Origin: Osedax fenrisi
Lineage: Eukaryota; Annelida; Polychaeta; Sabellida; Siboglinidae
Reading direction: 5' to 3'
NCBI GenBank assembly: GCA_964019155.1
Contig: CAXHSG010000197.1
Location: 868,001 to 932,000 of the forward strand
Length of the DNA stretch: 64,000 nucleotides
Made by a program: the position numbers and the translations under genes. Each line of letters opens with the position of its first letter. Positions within the stretch are counted from its first letter, which is position 1. This document shows, in pieces, positions 28,318 to 40,549 of the stretch. The notes beneath the pieces were generated by a model. The model had not been told where the DNA came from, did no database searches, and was given only the letters and a program-made list of their open reading frames with translations.

Positions 28318-31300
28318 TAACTCTAGCTAACTTTAGCTAACTCTAGCTAACTTTAGCTAACTCTAGCTAACTCTAGCTAACTCTAGCTAACTCTAGGTAA
28401 CTCTAGGTAACTCTAGGTAACTCTAGGTAACTCTAGGTAACTTTAGCTAACTCTAGCTAACTCTAGGTAACTCTAGCTAACTTTAGCTAACTCTAGCTAA
28501 CTCTAGGTAACTCTAGCTAACTTTAGCTAACTCTAGCTAACTCTAGCTAACTCTAGGTAATTCTAGCTTACTCTAGCTAACTCTAGCTAACTCTAGCTAA
28601 CTCTAGGTAACTCTAGGTAACTCTAGCTAACTTTAGCTAACTCTAGCTAATTTAGCTAACTCTAGCTAACTCTAGCTAACTCTAGGTAACTCTAGGTAAC
28701 TCTAGGTAACTCTAGGTAACTCTAGCTAACTCTAGCTAACTCTAGGTAACTTTAGCTAACTCTAGCTAACTCTAGGTAACTCTAGGTAACTCTAACTAAC
28801 TCTAGCTAACTCTAGGTAACTCTAGCTAACTCTAGGTAATTCTAGCTAACTCTAGGTAACTTTAGCTAACTCTAGCTAACTCTAGCTAACTCTAGGTAAC
28901 TCTAGGTAACTCTAGCTAACTCTAGGTAACTATAGCTAACTTTAGCTAACTCTAGCTAACTCTAGGTAACTCTAGCTAACTTTAGCTAACTCTAGCTAAC
29001 TCTAGGTAACTTTAGCTAACTCTAGCTAACTCTAGCTAACTCTAGCTAACTCTAGCTAACTCTAGCTAACTCTAGCTAACTCTAGCTAACTCTAGCTAAC
29101 TCTATGTAACTTTAGCTAACTCTAGCTAACTCTAGGTAATTCTAGCTAACTTTAGCTAACTCTAGCTAACTCTAGCTAACTCTAGCTAACTTTAGCTAAC
29201 TCTAGCTAACTCTAGGTAAATCTAGCTAACTTTAGCTAACTATAGCTAACTCTAGCTAACTCTAGGTAACTCTAGGTAACTCTAGCTAACTTTAGCTAAC
29301 TCTAGCTAACTCTAGCTAACTCTAGCTAACTCTAGGTAACTCTAGCTAACTCTAGGTAACTCTAGGTAAATCTAGGTAACTCTAGCTAACTCTAGCTAAC
29401 TCTAGCTAACTATAGGTAACTCTAGCTAACTCTAGCTAACTCTAGCTAACTCTAGGTAACTTTAGCTAACTCTAGCTAACTCTAGGTAACTCTAGCTAAC
29501 TTTAGCTAACTCTAGCTAACTCTAGGTAACTCTAGGTAACTCTAGCTAACTTTAGCTAACTCTAGCTAATTTAGCTAACTCTAGCTAACTCTAGCTAACT
29601 CTAGGTAACTCTAGGTAACTCTAGGTAACTCTAGGTAACTCTAGCTAACTCTAGCTAACTCTAGGTAACTTTAGCTAACTCTAGCTAACTCTAGGTAACT
29701 CTAGGTAACTCTAACTAACTCTAGCTAACTCTAGGTAACTCTAGCTAACTCTAGGTAATTCTAGCTAACTCTAGGTAACTTTAGCTAACTCTAGCTAACT
29801 CTAGCTAACTCTAGGTAACTCTAGGTAACTCTAGCTAACTCTAGGTAACTCTAGCTAACTCTAGCTAACTCTAGGTAACTCTAGGTAACTCTAGCTAACT
29901 CTAGGTAACTTTAGCTAACTCTAGGTAACTCTAGCTAACTCTAGGTAACTTTAGCTAACTCTAGCTAACTCTAGGTAACTTTAGCTAACTCTAGCTAACT
30001 CTAGCTAACTTTAGCTAACTCTAGCTAACTCTAGGTAATTCTAGATAACTTTAGCTAACTCTAGGTAACTCTAGCTAACTCTAGGTAACTTTAGCTAACT
30101 ATAGGTAACTTTAGCTAACTCTATGTAGCTTTAGGTAATTCTAACTAACTCTAGCTAACTCTAGGTAACTCTAGGTAACTCTAGCTAACTCTAGCTAACT
30201 TTAGCTAACTCTAGCTAACTCTAGCTAACTCTAGCTAACTTTAGCTAACTCTAGCTAACTCTAGCTAACTTTAGCTAACTCTAGCTAACTCTAGGTAACT
30301 CTAGCTAACTTTAGCTAACTCTAGCTAACTCTAGCTAACTCTAGCTAACTTTAGCTAACTCTAGGTAACTCTAGGTAACTCTAGGTAACTCTAGGTAATT
30401 CTAGCTAACTCTAGCTAACTCTAGCTAACTCTAGCTAACTCTAGCTAACTCTAGCTAACTCTAGCTAACTCTAGCTAACTTTAGCTAACTCTAGCTAATT
30501 CTAGCTAACTCTAGGTAACTCTAGGTAACTCTAGTTAACTCTAGCTAACTCTAGGTAACGCTAGTTAACTCTAGCTAACTCTAGGTAACTCTAGCTAACT
30601 CTAGCTAACTCTAGCTAACTCTAGATAACTTTAGATAACTCTAGCTAACTCTAGGTAACTCTAGCTAACTTTAGCTAACTCTAGCTAACTCTAGCTAACT
30701 TTAGCTAACTCTAGCTAACTCTAGCTAACTCTAGGTAATTTTAGCTAACTCTAGCTAACTCTAGCTAACTCTAGGTAACTCTAGCTAACTTTAGCTAACT
30801 CTAGCTAACTCTAGGTAACTCTATCTAACTTTAGCTAACTCTAGCTAACTCTAGGTAAATCTAGCTAACTTTAGCTAACTATAGCTAACTCTAGCTAACT
30901 CTAGGTAACTCTAGGTAACTCTAGCTAACTTTAGCTAACTCTAGCTAACTTTAGCTAACTCTAGCTAACTCTAGCTAACTCTAGCTAACTCTAGGTAACT
31001 CTAGGTAACTCTAGGTAACTCTAGGTAACTCTAGGTAACTTTAGCTAACTCTAGCTAACTCTAGGTAACTCTAGCTAACTTTAGCTAACTCTAGCTAACT
31101 CTAGGTAACTCTAGCTAACTTTAGCTAACTCTAGCTAACTCTAGCTAACTCTAGGTAATTCTAGCTTACTCTAGCTAACTCTAGCTAACTCTAGCTAACT
31201 CTAGGTAACTCTAGGTAACTCTAGCTAACTTTAGCTAACTCTAGCTAATTTAGCTAACTCTAGCTAACTCTAGCTAACTCTAGGTAACTCTAGGTAACTC

Positions 31301-32863
31301 TAGGTAACTCTAGGTAACTCTAGCTAACTCTAGCTAACTCTAGGTAACTTTAGCTAACTCTAGCTAACTCTAGGTAACTCTAGGTAACTCTAACTAACTC
31401 TAGCTAACTCTAGGTAACTCTAGCTAACTCTAGGTAATTCTAGCTAACTCTAGGTAACTTTAGCTAACTCTAGCTAACTCTAGCTAACTCTAGGTAACTC
31501 TAGGTAACTCTAGCTAACTCTAGGTAACTATAGCTAACTTTAGCTAACTCTAGCTAACTCTAGGTAACTCTAGCTAACTTTAGCTAACTCTAGCTAACTC
31601 TAGGTAACTTTAGCTAACTCTAGCTAACTCTAGCTAACTCTAGCTAACTCTAGCTAACTCTAGCTAACTCTAGCTAACTCTAGCTAACTCTAGCTAACTC
31701 TATGTAACTTTAGCTAACTCTAGCTAACTCTAGGTAATTCTAGCTAACTTTAGCTAACTCTAGCTAACTCTAGCTAACTCTAGCTAACTTTAGCTAACTC
31801 TAGCTAACTCTAGGTAAATCTAGCTAACTTTAGCTAACTATAGCTAACTCTAGCTAACTCTAGGTAACTCTAGGTAACTCTAGCTAACTTTAGCTAACTC
31901 TAGCTAACTCTAGCTAACTCTAGCTAACTCTAGGTAACTCTAGCTAACTCTAGGTAACTCTAGGTAAATCTAGGTAACTCTAGCTAACTCTAGCTAACTC
32001 TAGCTAACTATAGGTAACTCTAGCTAACTCTAGCTAACTCTAGCTAACTCTAGGTAACTTTAGCTAACTCTAGCTAACTCTAGGTAACTCTAGCTAACTT
32101 TAGCTAACTCTAGCTAACTCTAGGTAACTCTAGGTAACTCTAGCTAACTTTAGCTAACTCTAGCTAATTTAGCTAACTCTAGCTAACTCTAGCTAACTCT
32201 AGGTAACTCTAGGTAACTCTAGGTAACTCTAGGTAACTCTAGCTAACTCTAGCTAACTCTAGGTAACTTTAGCTAACTCTAGCTAACTCTAGGTAACTCT
32301 AGGTAACTCTAACTAACTCTAGCTAACTCTAGGTAACTCTAGCTAACTCTAGGTAATTCTAGCTAACTCTAGGTAACTTTAGCTAACTCTAGCTAACTCT
32401 AGCTAACTCTAGGTAACTCTAGGTAACTCTAGCTAATTCTAGGTAACTCTAGCTAACTCTAGCTAACTCTAGGTAACTCTAGGTAACTCTAGCTAACTCT
32501 AGGTAACTTTAGCTAACTCTAGGTAACTCTAGCTAACTCTAGGTAACTTTAGCTAACTCTAGCTAACTCTAGGTAACTTTAGCTAACTCTAGCTAACTCT
32601 AGCTAACTTTAGCTAACTCTAGCTAACTCTAGGTAATTCTAGATAACTTTAGCTAACTCTAGGTAACTCTAGCTAACTCTAGGTAACTTTAGCTAACTAT
32701 AGGTAACTTTAGCTAACTCTATGTAGCTTTAGGTAATTCTAACTAACTCTAGCTAACTCTAGGTAACTCTAGGTAACTCTAGCTAACTCTAGCTAACTTT
32801 AGCTAACTCTAGCTAACTCTAGCTAACTCTAGCTAACTTTAGCTAACTCTAGCTAACTCTAGC
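27738..32863 (+). repeat. 2,598-bp direct tandem duplication
   Basis: Positions 27738-30265 match 30336-32863, with 70 bases (30266-30335) belonging only to the first repeat period. Matching landmarks include TAACGCTAGT (27958 and 30556), both 9-base units (28648 and 31246; 29567 and 32165), TAACTATAGC after a b unit (28927 and 31525) and the unusual TAGCTTTAGG (30126 and 32724). One difference seen is a C/T change at unit base 4 (29836 against 32434). The whole pair is embedded in the later 5,317-bp event. Confidence 0.9.
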
Positions 32864-35800
32864 TAACTCTAGCTAACTCTAGCTAACTCTAGCTAACTTT
32901 AGCTAACTCTAGCTAACTCTAGGTAACTCTAGCTAACTTAAGCTAACTCTAGCTAACTCTAGGTAACTCTAGCTAACTTTAGCTAACTCTAGCTAACTCT
33001 AGGTAACTCTAGCTAACTTTAGCTAACTCTAGCTAACTCTAGCTAACTCTAGCTAATTCTAGGTAACTCTAGCTAACTTTAGCTAACTCTAGCTAACTCT
33101 AGCTAATTCTAGGTAACTCTAGCTAACTTTAGCTAACTCTAGCTAACTCTAGCTAACTCTAGGTAATTCTAGCTTACTCTAGCTAACTCTAGCTAACTCT
33201 AGCTAACTCTAGGTAACTCTAGGTAACTCTAGCTAACTTTAGCTAACTCTAGCTAATTTAGCTAACTCTAGCTAACTCTAGGTAACTCTAGCTAACTCTA
33301 GCTAACTCTAGCTAACTCTAGCTAACTCTAGGTAACTGTAGTTAACTCTAGCTAACTCTAGGTAACTCTAGGTAACTCTAGATAACTCTAGTTAACTCTA
33401 GCTAACTCTAGGTAACTCTAGCTAACTTTAGCTAACTCTAGGTAACTCTAGGTAACTCTAGCTAACTCTAGTTAACTCTAGCTAGATCTAGCTAACTCTA
33501 GATAACTTTATATAACTCTAGCAAACTCTAGGTAACTCTAGCTAACTTTAGCTAAATCTAGCTAACTCTAGCTAACTTTAGCTAACTCTAGCTAACTCTA
33601 GGTAATTTTAGCTAACTCTAGCTAACTATAGCTAACTCTAGCTAACTCTAGGTAACTCTAGCTAACTTTAGCTAACTCTAGCTAACTCTAGGTAACTCTA
33701 GCTAACTTTAGCTAACTCTAGTTAACTCTAGGTAACTCTAGCTAACTTTAGCTAACTCTAGCTAACTCTAGGTAACTTTAGCTAACTCTAGCTAACTTTA
33801 GCTAAATCTAGGTAACTTTAGCTAACTCAAGGTAACTCTAGGTAATTCTAGCTAACTTTAGCTAACTCTAGCTAATTCTAGGTAACTTTAGCTAACTCTA
33901 GCTAACTCTAGGTAATTCTAGGTAATTCTAGCTAACTTTAGCTAACTCTAGATAACTCTAGCTAACTCTAGCTAACTCTAGGTAACTTTAGCTAACTCTA
34001 GCTAACTCTAGCTAACTCTAGCTAACTCTAGCCTACTCTAGCTAACTTTAGCTAACTCTAGGTAACTCTAGGTAATTCTAGATAACTTTAGCTAACTCTA
34101 GCTAACTCTAGGTAACTTTAGCTAACTCTAGCTAACTCTAAGTAATTCTAGCTAACTTTAGCTAACTCTAGGTAACTCTAGCTAACTCTAGGTAACTTTA
34201 GCTAACTCTAGCTAACTCTAGGTAACTCTAGCTAACTTTAGTTAACTCTAGCTAACTCTAGCTAACTCTAGGTAACTTTAGCTAACTCTAGGTAACTTTA
34301 GCTAACTCTAGCTAACTCTAGCTAACTCTAGCTAACTCTAGCTAACTCTAGCTAACTCTAGCTAACTCTAGCTAACTCTAGCTAACTCTATGTAACTTTA
34401 GCTAACTCTAGCTAACTCTAGGTAATTCTAGCTAACTTTAGCTAACTCTAGCTAACTCTAGCTAACTCTAGGTAACTTTAGCTAACTCTAGGTAACTCTA
34501 GCTAACTCTAGGTAACTTTAGCTAACTCTAGCTAACTCTAGGTAACTTTAGCTAACTCTAGCTAACTCTATGTAACTTTAGCTAACTCTAGCTAACTCTA
34601 GCTAACTTTAGCTAACTCTAGCTAACTCTAGGTAACTCTAGCTAACTTTAGCTAACTCTAGCTAACTCTAGGTAACTCTAACTAAATTTAGCTAACTCTA
34701 GCTAACTCTAGCTAACTCTAGGTAATTCTAGCTTACTCTAGCTAACTCTAGCTAACTCTAGCTAACTCTAGGTAACTCTAGGTAACTCTAGCTAACTCTA
34801 GCTAACTCTATCTAACTCTAGCTAACTCTAGGTAACTCTAGTTAACTCTAGCTAACTCTAGGTAACTCTAGGTAACTCTAGATAACTCTAGTTAACTCTA
34901 GCTAACTCTAGGTAACTCTAGCTAACTTTAGCTAACTCTAGGTAACTCTAGGTAACTCTAGCTAACTCTAGGTAACTTTAGCTAACTCTAGCTAACTTTA
35001 GCTAAATCTAGGTAACTTTAGCTAACTCAAGGTAACTCTAGGTAATTCTAGCTAACTTTAGCTAACTCTAGCTAACTCTAGGTAACTTTAGCTAACTCTA
35101 GCTAACTCTAGGTAATTCTAGGTAATTCTAGCTAACTTTAGCTAACTCTAGATAACTCTAGCTAACTCTAGCTAACTCTAGGTAACTTTAGCTAACTCTA
35201 GCTAACTCTAGCTAACTCTAGCTAACTCTAGCCTACTCTAGCCAACTTTAGCTAACTCTAGCTAACTCTAGCTAACTCTAGGTAATTTTAGCTAACTCTA
35301 GCTAACTCTAGCTAACTCTAGGTAACTCTAGCTAACTTTAGCTAACTCTAGCTAACTCTAGGTAACTCTATCTAACTTTAGCTAACTCTAGCTAACTCTA
35401 GGTAAATCTAGCTAACTTTAGCTAACTATAGCTAACTCTAGCTAACTCTAGGTAACTCTAGGTAACTCTAGCTAACTTTAGCTAACTCTAGCTAACTCTA
35501 GCTAACTCTAGCTAACTCTAGGTAACTCTAGGTAACTCTAGGTAACTCTAGGTAACTCTAGGTAACTCTAGGTAACTCTAGGTAACTTTAGCTAACTCTA
35601 GCTAACTCTAGGTAACTCTAGCTAACTTTAGCTAACTCTAGCTAACTCTAGGTAACTCTAGCTAACTTTAGCTAACTCTAGGTAACTCTAGGTAACTCTA
35701 GGTAACTCTAGGTAATTCTAGCTAACTCTAGCTAACTCTAGCTAACTCTAGCTAACTCTAGCTAACTCTAGCTAACTCTAGCTAACTCTAGCTAACTTTA

Positions 35801-38800
35801 GCTAACTCTAGCTAATTCTAGCTAACTCTAGGTAACTCTAGGTAACTCTAGTTAACTCTAGCTAACTCTAGGTAACGCTAGTTAACTCTAGCTAACTCTA
35901 GGTAACTCTAGCTAACTCTAGCTAACTCTAGCTAACTCTAGATAACTTTAGATAACTCTAGCTAACTCTAGGTAACTCTAGCTAACTTTAGCTAACTCTA
36001 GCTAACTCTAGCTAACTTTAGCTAACTCTAGCTAACTCTAGCTAACTCTAGGTAATTTTAGCTAACTCTAGCTAACTCTAGCTAACTCTAGGTAACTCTA
36101 GCTAACTTTAGCTAACTCTAGCTAACTCTAGGTAACTCTATCTAACTTTAGCTAACTCTAGCTAACTCTAGGTAAATCTAGCTAACTTTAGCTAACTATA
36201 GCTAACTCTAGCTAACTCTAGGTAACTCTAGGTAACTCTAGCTAACTTTAGCTAACTCTAGCTAACTTTAGCTAACTCTAGCTAACTCTAGCTAACTCTA
36301 GCTAACTCTAGGTAACTCTAGGTAACTCTAGGTAACTCTAGGTAACTCTAGGTAACTTTAGCTAACTCTAGCTAACTCTAGGTAACTCTAGCTAACTTTA
36401 GCTAACTCTAGCTAACTCTAGGTAACTCTAGCTAACTTTAGCTAACTCTAGCTAACTCTAGCTAACTCTAGGTAATTCTAGCTTACTCTAGCTAACTCTA
36501 GCTAACTCTAGCTAACTCTAGGTAACTCTAGGTAACTCTAGCTAACTTTAGCTAACTCTAGCTAATTTAGCTAACTCTAGCTAACTCTAGCTAACTCTAG
36601 GTAACTCTAGGTAACTCTAGGTAACTCTAGGTAACTCTAGCTAACTCTAGCTAACTCTAGGTAACTTTAGCTAACTCTAGCTAACTCTAGGTAACTCTAG
36701 GTAACTCTAACTAACTCTAGCTAACTCTAGGTAACTCTAGCTAACTCTAGGTAATTCTAGCTAACTCTAGGTAACTTTAGCTAACTCTAGCTAACTCTAG
36801 CTAACTCTAGGTAACTCTAGGTAACTCTAGCTAACTCTAGGTAACTATAGCTAACTTTAGCTAACTCTAGCTAACTCTAGGTAACTCTAGCTAACTTTAG
36901 CTAACTCTAGCTAACTCTAGGTAACTTTAGCTAACTCTAGCTAACTCTAGCTAACTCTAGCTAACTCTAGCTAACTCTAGCTAACTCTAGCTAACTCTAG
37001 CTAACTCTAGCTAACTCTATGTAACTTTAGCTAACTCTAGCTAACTCTAGGTAATTCTAGCTAACTTTAGCTAACTCTAGCTAACTCTAGCTAACTCTAG
37101 CTAACTTTAGCTAACTCTAGCTAACTCTAGGTAAATCTAGCTAACTTTAGCTAACTATAGCTAACTCTAGCTAACTCTAGGTAACTCTAGGTAACTCTAG
37201 CTAACTTTAGCTAACTCTAGCTAACTCTAGCTAACTCTAGCTAACTCTAGGTAACTCTAGCTAACTCTAGGTAACTCTAGGTAAATCTAGGTAACTCTAG
37301 CTAACTCTAGCTAACTCTAGCTAACTATAGGTAACTCTAGCTAACTCTAGCTAACTCTAGCTAACTCTAGGTAACTTTAGCTAACTCTAGCTAACTCTAG
37401 GTAACTCTAGCTAACTTTAGCTAACTCTAGCTAACTCTAGGTAACTCTAGGTAACTCTAGCTAACTTTAGCTAACTCTAGCTAATTTAGCTAACTCTAGC
37501 TAACTCTAGCTAACTCTAGGTAACTCTAGGTAACTCTAGGTAACTCTAGGTAACTCTAGCTATCTCTAGCTAACTCTAGGTAACTTTAGCTAACTCTAGC
37601 TAACTCTAGGTAACTCTAGGTAACTCTAACTAACTCTAGCTAACTCTAGGTAACTCTAGCTAACTCTAGGTAATTCTAGCTAACTCTAGGTAACTTTAGC
37701 TAACTCTAGCTAACTCTAGCTAACTCTAGGTAACTCTAGGTAACTCTAGCTAACTCTAGGTAACTCTAGCTAACTCTAGCTAACTCTAGGTAACTCTAGG
37801 TAACTCTAGCTAACTCTAGGTAACTTTAGCTAACTCTAGGTAACTCTAGCTAACTCTAGGTAACTTTAGCTAACTCTAGCTAACTCTAGGTAACTTTAGC
37901 TAACTCTAGCTAACTCTAGCTAACTTTAGCTAACTCTAGCTAACTCTAGGTAATTCTAGATAACTTTAGCTAACTCTAGGTAACTCTAGCTAACTCTAGG
38001 TAACTTTAGCTAACTCTAGGTAACTTTAGCTAACTCTATGTAACTTTAGGTAATTCTAACTAACTCTAGCTAACTCTAGGTAACTCTAGGTAACTCTAGC
38101 TAACTCTAGCTAACTTTAGCTAACTCTAGCTAACTCTAGCTAACTCTAGCTAACTTTAGCTAACTCTAGCTAACTCTAGCTAACTCTAGCTAACTCTAGC
38201 TAACTCTAGCTAACTTTAGCTAACTCTAGCTAACTCTAGGTAACTCTAGCTAACTTAAGCTAACTCTAGCTAACTCTAGGTAACTCTAGCTAACTTTAGC
38301 TAACTCTAGCTAACTCTAGGTAACTCTAGCTAACTTTAGCTAACTCTAGCTAACTCTAGCTAACTCTAGCTAATTCTAGGTAACTCTAGCTAACTTTAGC
38401 TAACTCTAGCTAACTCTAGCTAATTCTAGGTAACTCTAGCTAACTTTAGCTAACTCTAGCTAACTCTAGCTAACTCTAGGTAATTCTAGCTTACTCTAGC
38501 TAACTCTAGCTAACTCTAGCTAACTCTAGGTAACTCTAGGTAACTCTAGCTAACTTTAGCTAACTCTAGCTAATTTAGCTAACTCTAGCTAACTCTAGGT
38601 AACTCTAGCTAACTCTAGCTAACTCTAGCTAACTCTAGCTAACTCTAGGTAACTCTAGTTAACTCTAGCTAACTCTAGGTAACTCTAGGTAACTCTAGAT
38701 AACTCTAGTTAACTCTAGCTAACTCTAGGTAACTCTAGCTAACTTTAGCTAACTCTAGGTAACTCTAGGTAACTCTAGCTAACTCTAGTTAACTCTAGCT

Positions 38801-40549
38801 AGATCTAGCTAACTCTAGATAACTTTATATAACTCTAGCAAACTCTAGGTAACTCTAGCTAACTTTAGCTAAATCTAGCTAACTCTAGCTAACTTTAGCT
38901 AACTCTAGCTAACTCTAGGTAATTTTAGCTAACTCTAGCTAACTATAGCTAACTCTAGCTAACTCTAGGTAACTCTAGCTAACTTTAGCTAACTCTAGCT
39001 AACTCTAGGTAACTCTAGCTAACTTTAGCTAACTCTAGTTAACTCTAGGTAACTCTAGCTAACTTTAGCTAACTCTAGCTAACTCTAGGTAACTTTAGCT
39101 AACTCTAGCTAACTTTAGCTAAATCTAGGTAACTTTAGCTAACTCAAGGTAACTCTAGGTAATTCTAGCTAACTTTAGCTAACTCTAGCTAATTCTAGGT
39201 AACTTTAGCTAACTCTAGCTAACTCTAGGTAATTCTAGGTAATTCTAGCTAACTTTAGCTAACTCTAGATAACTCTAGCTAACTCTAGCTAACTCTAGGT
39301 AACTTTAGCTAACTCTAGCTAACTCTAGCTAACTCTAGCTAACTCTAGCCTACTCTAGCTAACTTTAGCTAACTCTAGGTAACTCTAGGTAATTCTAGAT
39401 AACTTTAGCTAACTCTAGCTAACTCTAGGTAACTTTAGCTAACTCTAGCTAACTCTAAGTAATTCTAGCTAACTTTAGCTAACTCTAGGTAACTCTAGCT
39501 AACTCTAGGTAACTTTAGCTAACTCTAGCTAACTCTAGGTAACTCTAGCTAACTTTAGTTAACTCTAGCTAACTCTAGCTAACTCTAGGTAACTTTAGCT
39601 AACTCTAGGTAACTTTAGCTAACTCTAGCTAACTCTAGCTAACTCTAGCTAACTCTAGCTAACTCTAGCTAACTCTAGCTAACTCTAGCTAACTCTAGCT
39701 AACTCTATGTAACTTTAGCTAACTCTAGCTAACTCTAGGTAATTCTAGCTAACTTTAGCTAACTCTAGCTAACTCTAGCTAACTCTAGGTAACTTTAGCT
39801 AACTCTAGGTAACTCTAGCTAACTCTAGGTAACTTTAGCTAACTCTAGCTAACTCTAGGTAACTTTAGCTAACTCTAGCTAACTCTATGTAACTTTAGCT
39901 AACTCTAGCTAACTCTAGCTAACTTTAGCTAACTCTAGCTAACTCTAGGTAACTCTAGCTAACTTTAGCTAACTCTAGCTAACTCTAGGTAACTCTAGCT
40001 AAATTTAGCTAACTCTAGCTAACTCTAGCTAACTCTAGGTAATTCTAGCTTACTCTAGCTAACTCTAGCTAACTCTAGCTAACTCTAGGTAACTCTAGGT
40101 AACTCTAGCTAACTCTAGCTAACTCTATCTAACTCTAGCTAACTCTAGGTAACTCTAGTTAACTCTAGCTAACTCTAGGTAACTCTAGGTAACTCTAGAT
40201 AACTCTAGTTAACTCTAGCTAACTCTAGGTAACTCTAGCTAACTTTAGCTAACTCTAGGTAACTCTAGGTAACTCTAGCTAACTCTAGGTAACTTTAGCT
40301 AACTCTAGCTAACTTTAGCTAAATCTAGGTAACTTTAGCTAACTCAAGGTAACTCTAGGTAATTCTAGCTAACTTTAGCTAACTCTAGCTAACTCTAGGT
40401 AACTTTAGCTAACTCTAGCTAACTCTAGGTAATTCTAGGTAATTCTAGCTAACTTTAGCTAACTCTAGATAACTCTAGCTAACTCTAGCTAACTCTAGGT
40501 AACTTTAGCTAACTCTAGCTAACTCTAGCTAACTCTAGCTAACTCTAGC
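30336..40549 (+). repeat. 5,317-bp direct tandem duplication
   Basis: This is the largest duplication seen. Copy one is 30336-35652 and copy two starts at 35653, matching up to about 40549. Three 9-base units keep the offset (31246/36563, 32165/37482, 33254/38571), as do TAACGCTAGT (30556/35873), TAACTTAAGC (32934/38251) and TAGATCTAGC (33483/38800). Differences I noticed are TAACTGTAGT at 33333, an A for G in the unit before TAAATTTAGC at 34683, and TAGCTTTAGG (32724) against TAACTTTAGG (38041). The few substitutions over about 4.9 kb imply a recent event. Copy two ends early: CTACTCTAGC and CAACTTTAGC, present at 35233-35252, are replaced by plain units after 40550. Confidence 0.9.
35243..35652 (+). 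repeat. Chimeric junction between two block types
   Basis: Left of 35243 the sequence follows the block that ends at 24657 (shared CTACTCTAGC then CAACTTTAGC). Right of it the sequence follows 27328 onward with an offset of 7,915 bp, including TAACTCTATC (27448 and 35363). At 35653 the 5,317-bp copy begins. The switch falls in a class c unit shared by both parents, as expected for homologous but misaligned exchange. Confidence 0.82.

Larger units (their letters stand above)
27188..35882 (+). repeat. TAACGCTAGT, a CpG-bearing unit in four copies
   Basis: TAACGCTAGT starts at 27188, 27958, 30556 and 35873. The gaps of 770, 2,598 and 5,317 bases equal the three nested duplications of this region, so this one substitution tracks their order. 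Apart from these, I found CpG only at 57770 and 58824, giving six in the window. Confidence 0.88.
61..38829 (+). repeat. Ten TAACTTTATA landmark sites, left domain only
   Basis: TAACTTTATA starts at 61, 1990, 5269, 8786, 9785, 14751, 22479, 22958, 33503 and 38820. Each is preceded by TAAATCTAGC (or TAGATCTAGC at 33483 and 38800) and TAACTCTAGA, and followed by one plain unit and AAACTCTAGG. The joined units make a short TATA-like stretch, but nothing nearby suggests a promoter, so I treat it as a lineage marker. No copy is seen right of 38.9 kb. TAGATCTAGC occurs only in the two copies 5,317 bp apart, so the A-to-G change predates that duplication. Confidence 0.85.

Noticed and set aside
61..38829. 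TATA boxes at the TAACTTTATA sites
   Set aside because: The TATA-like stretch arises from two neighbouring units, is copied only as part of larger blocks, and no gene or other promoter element lies nearby.
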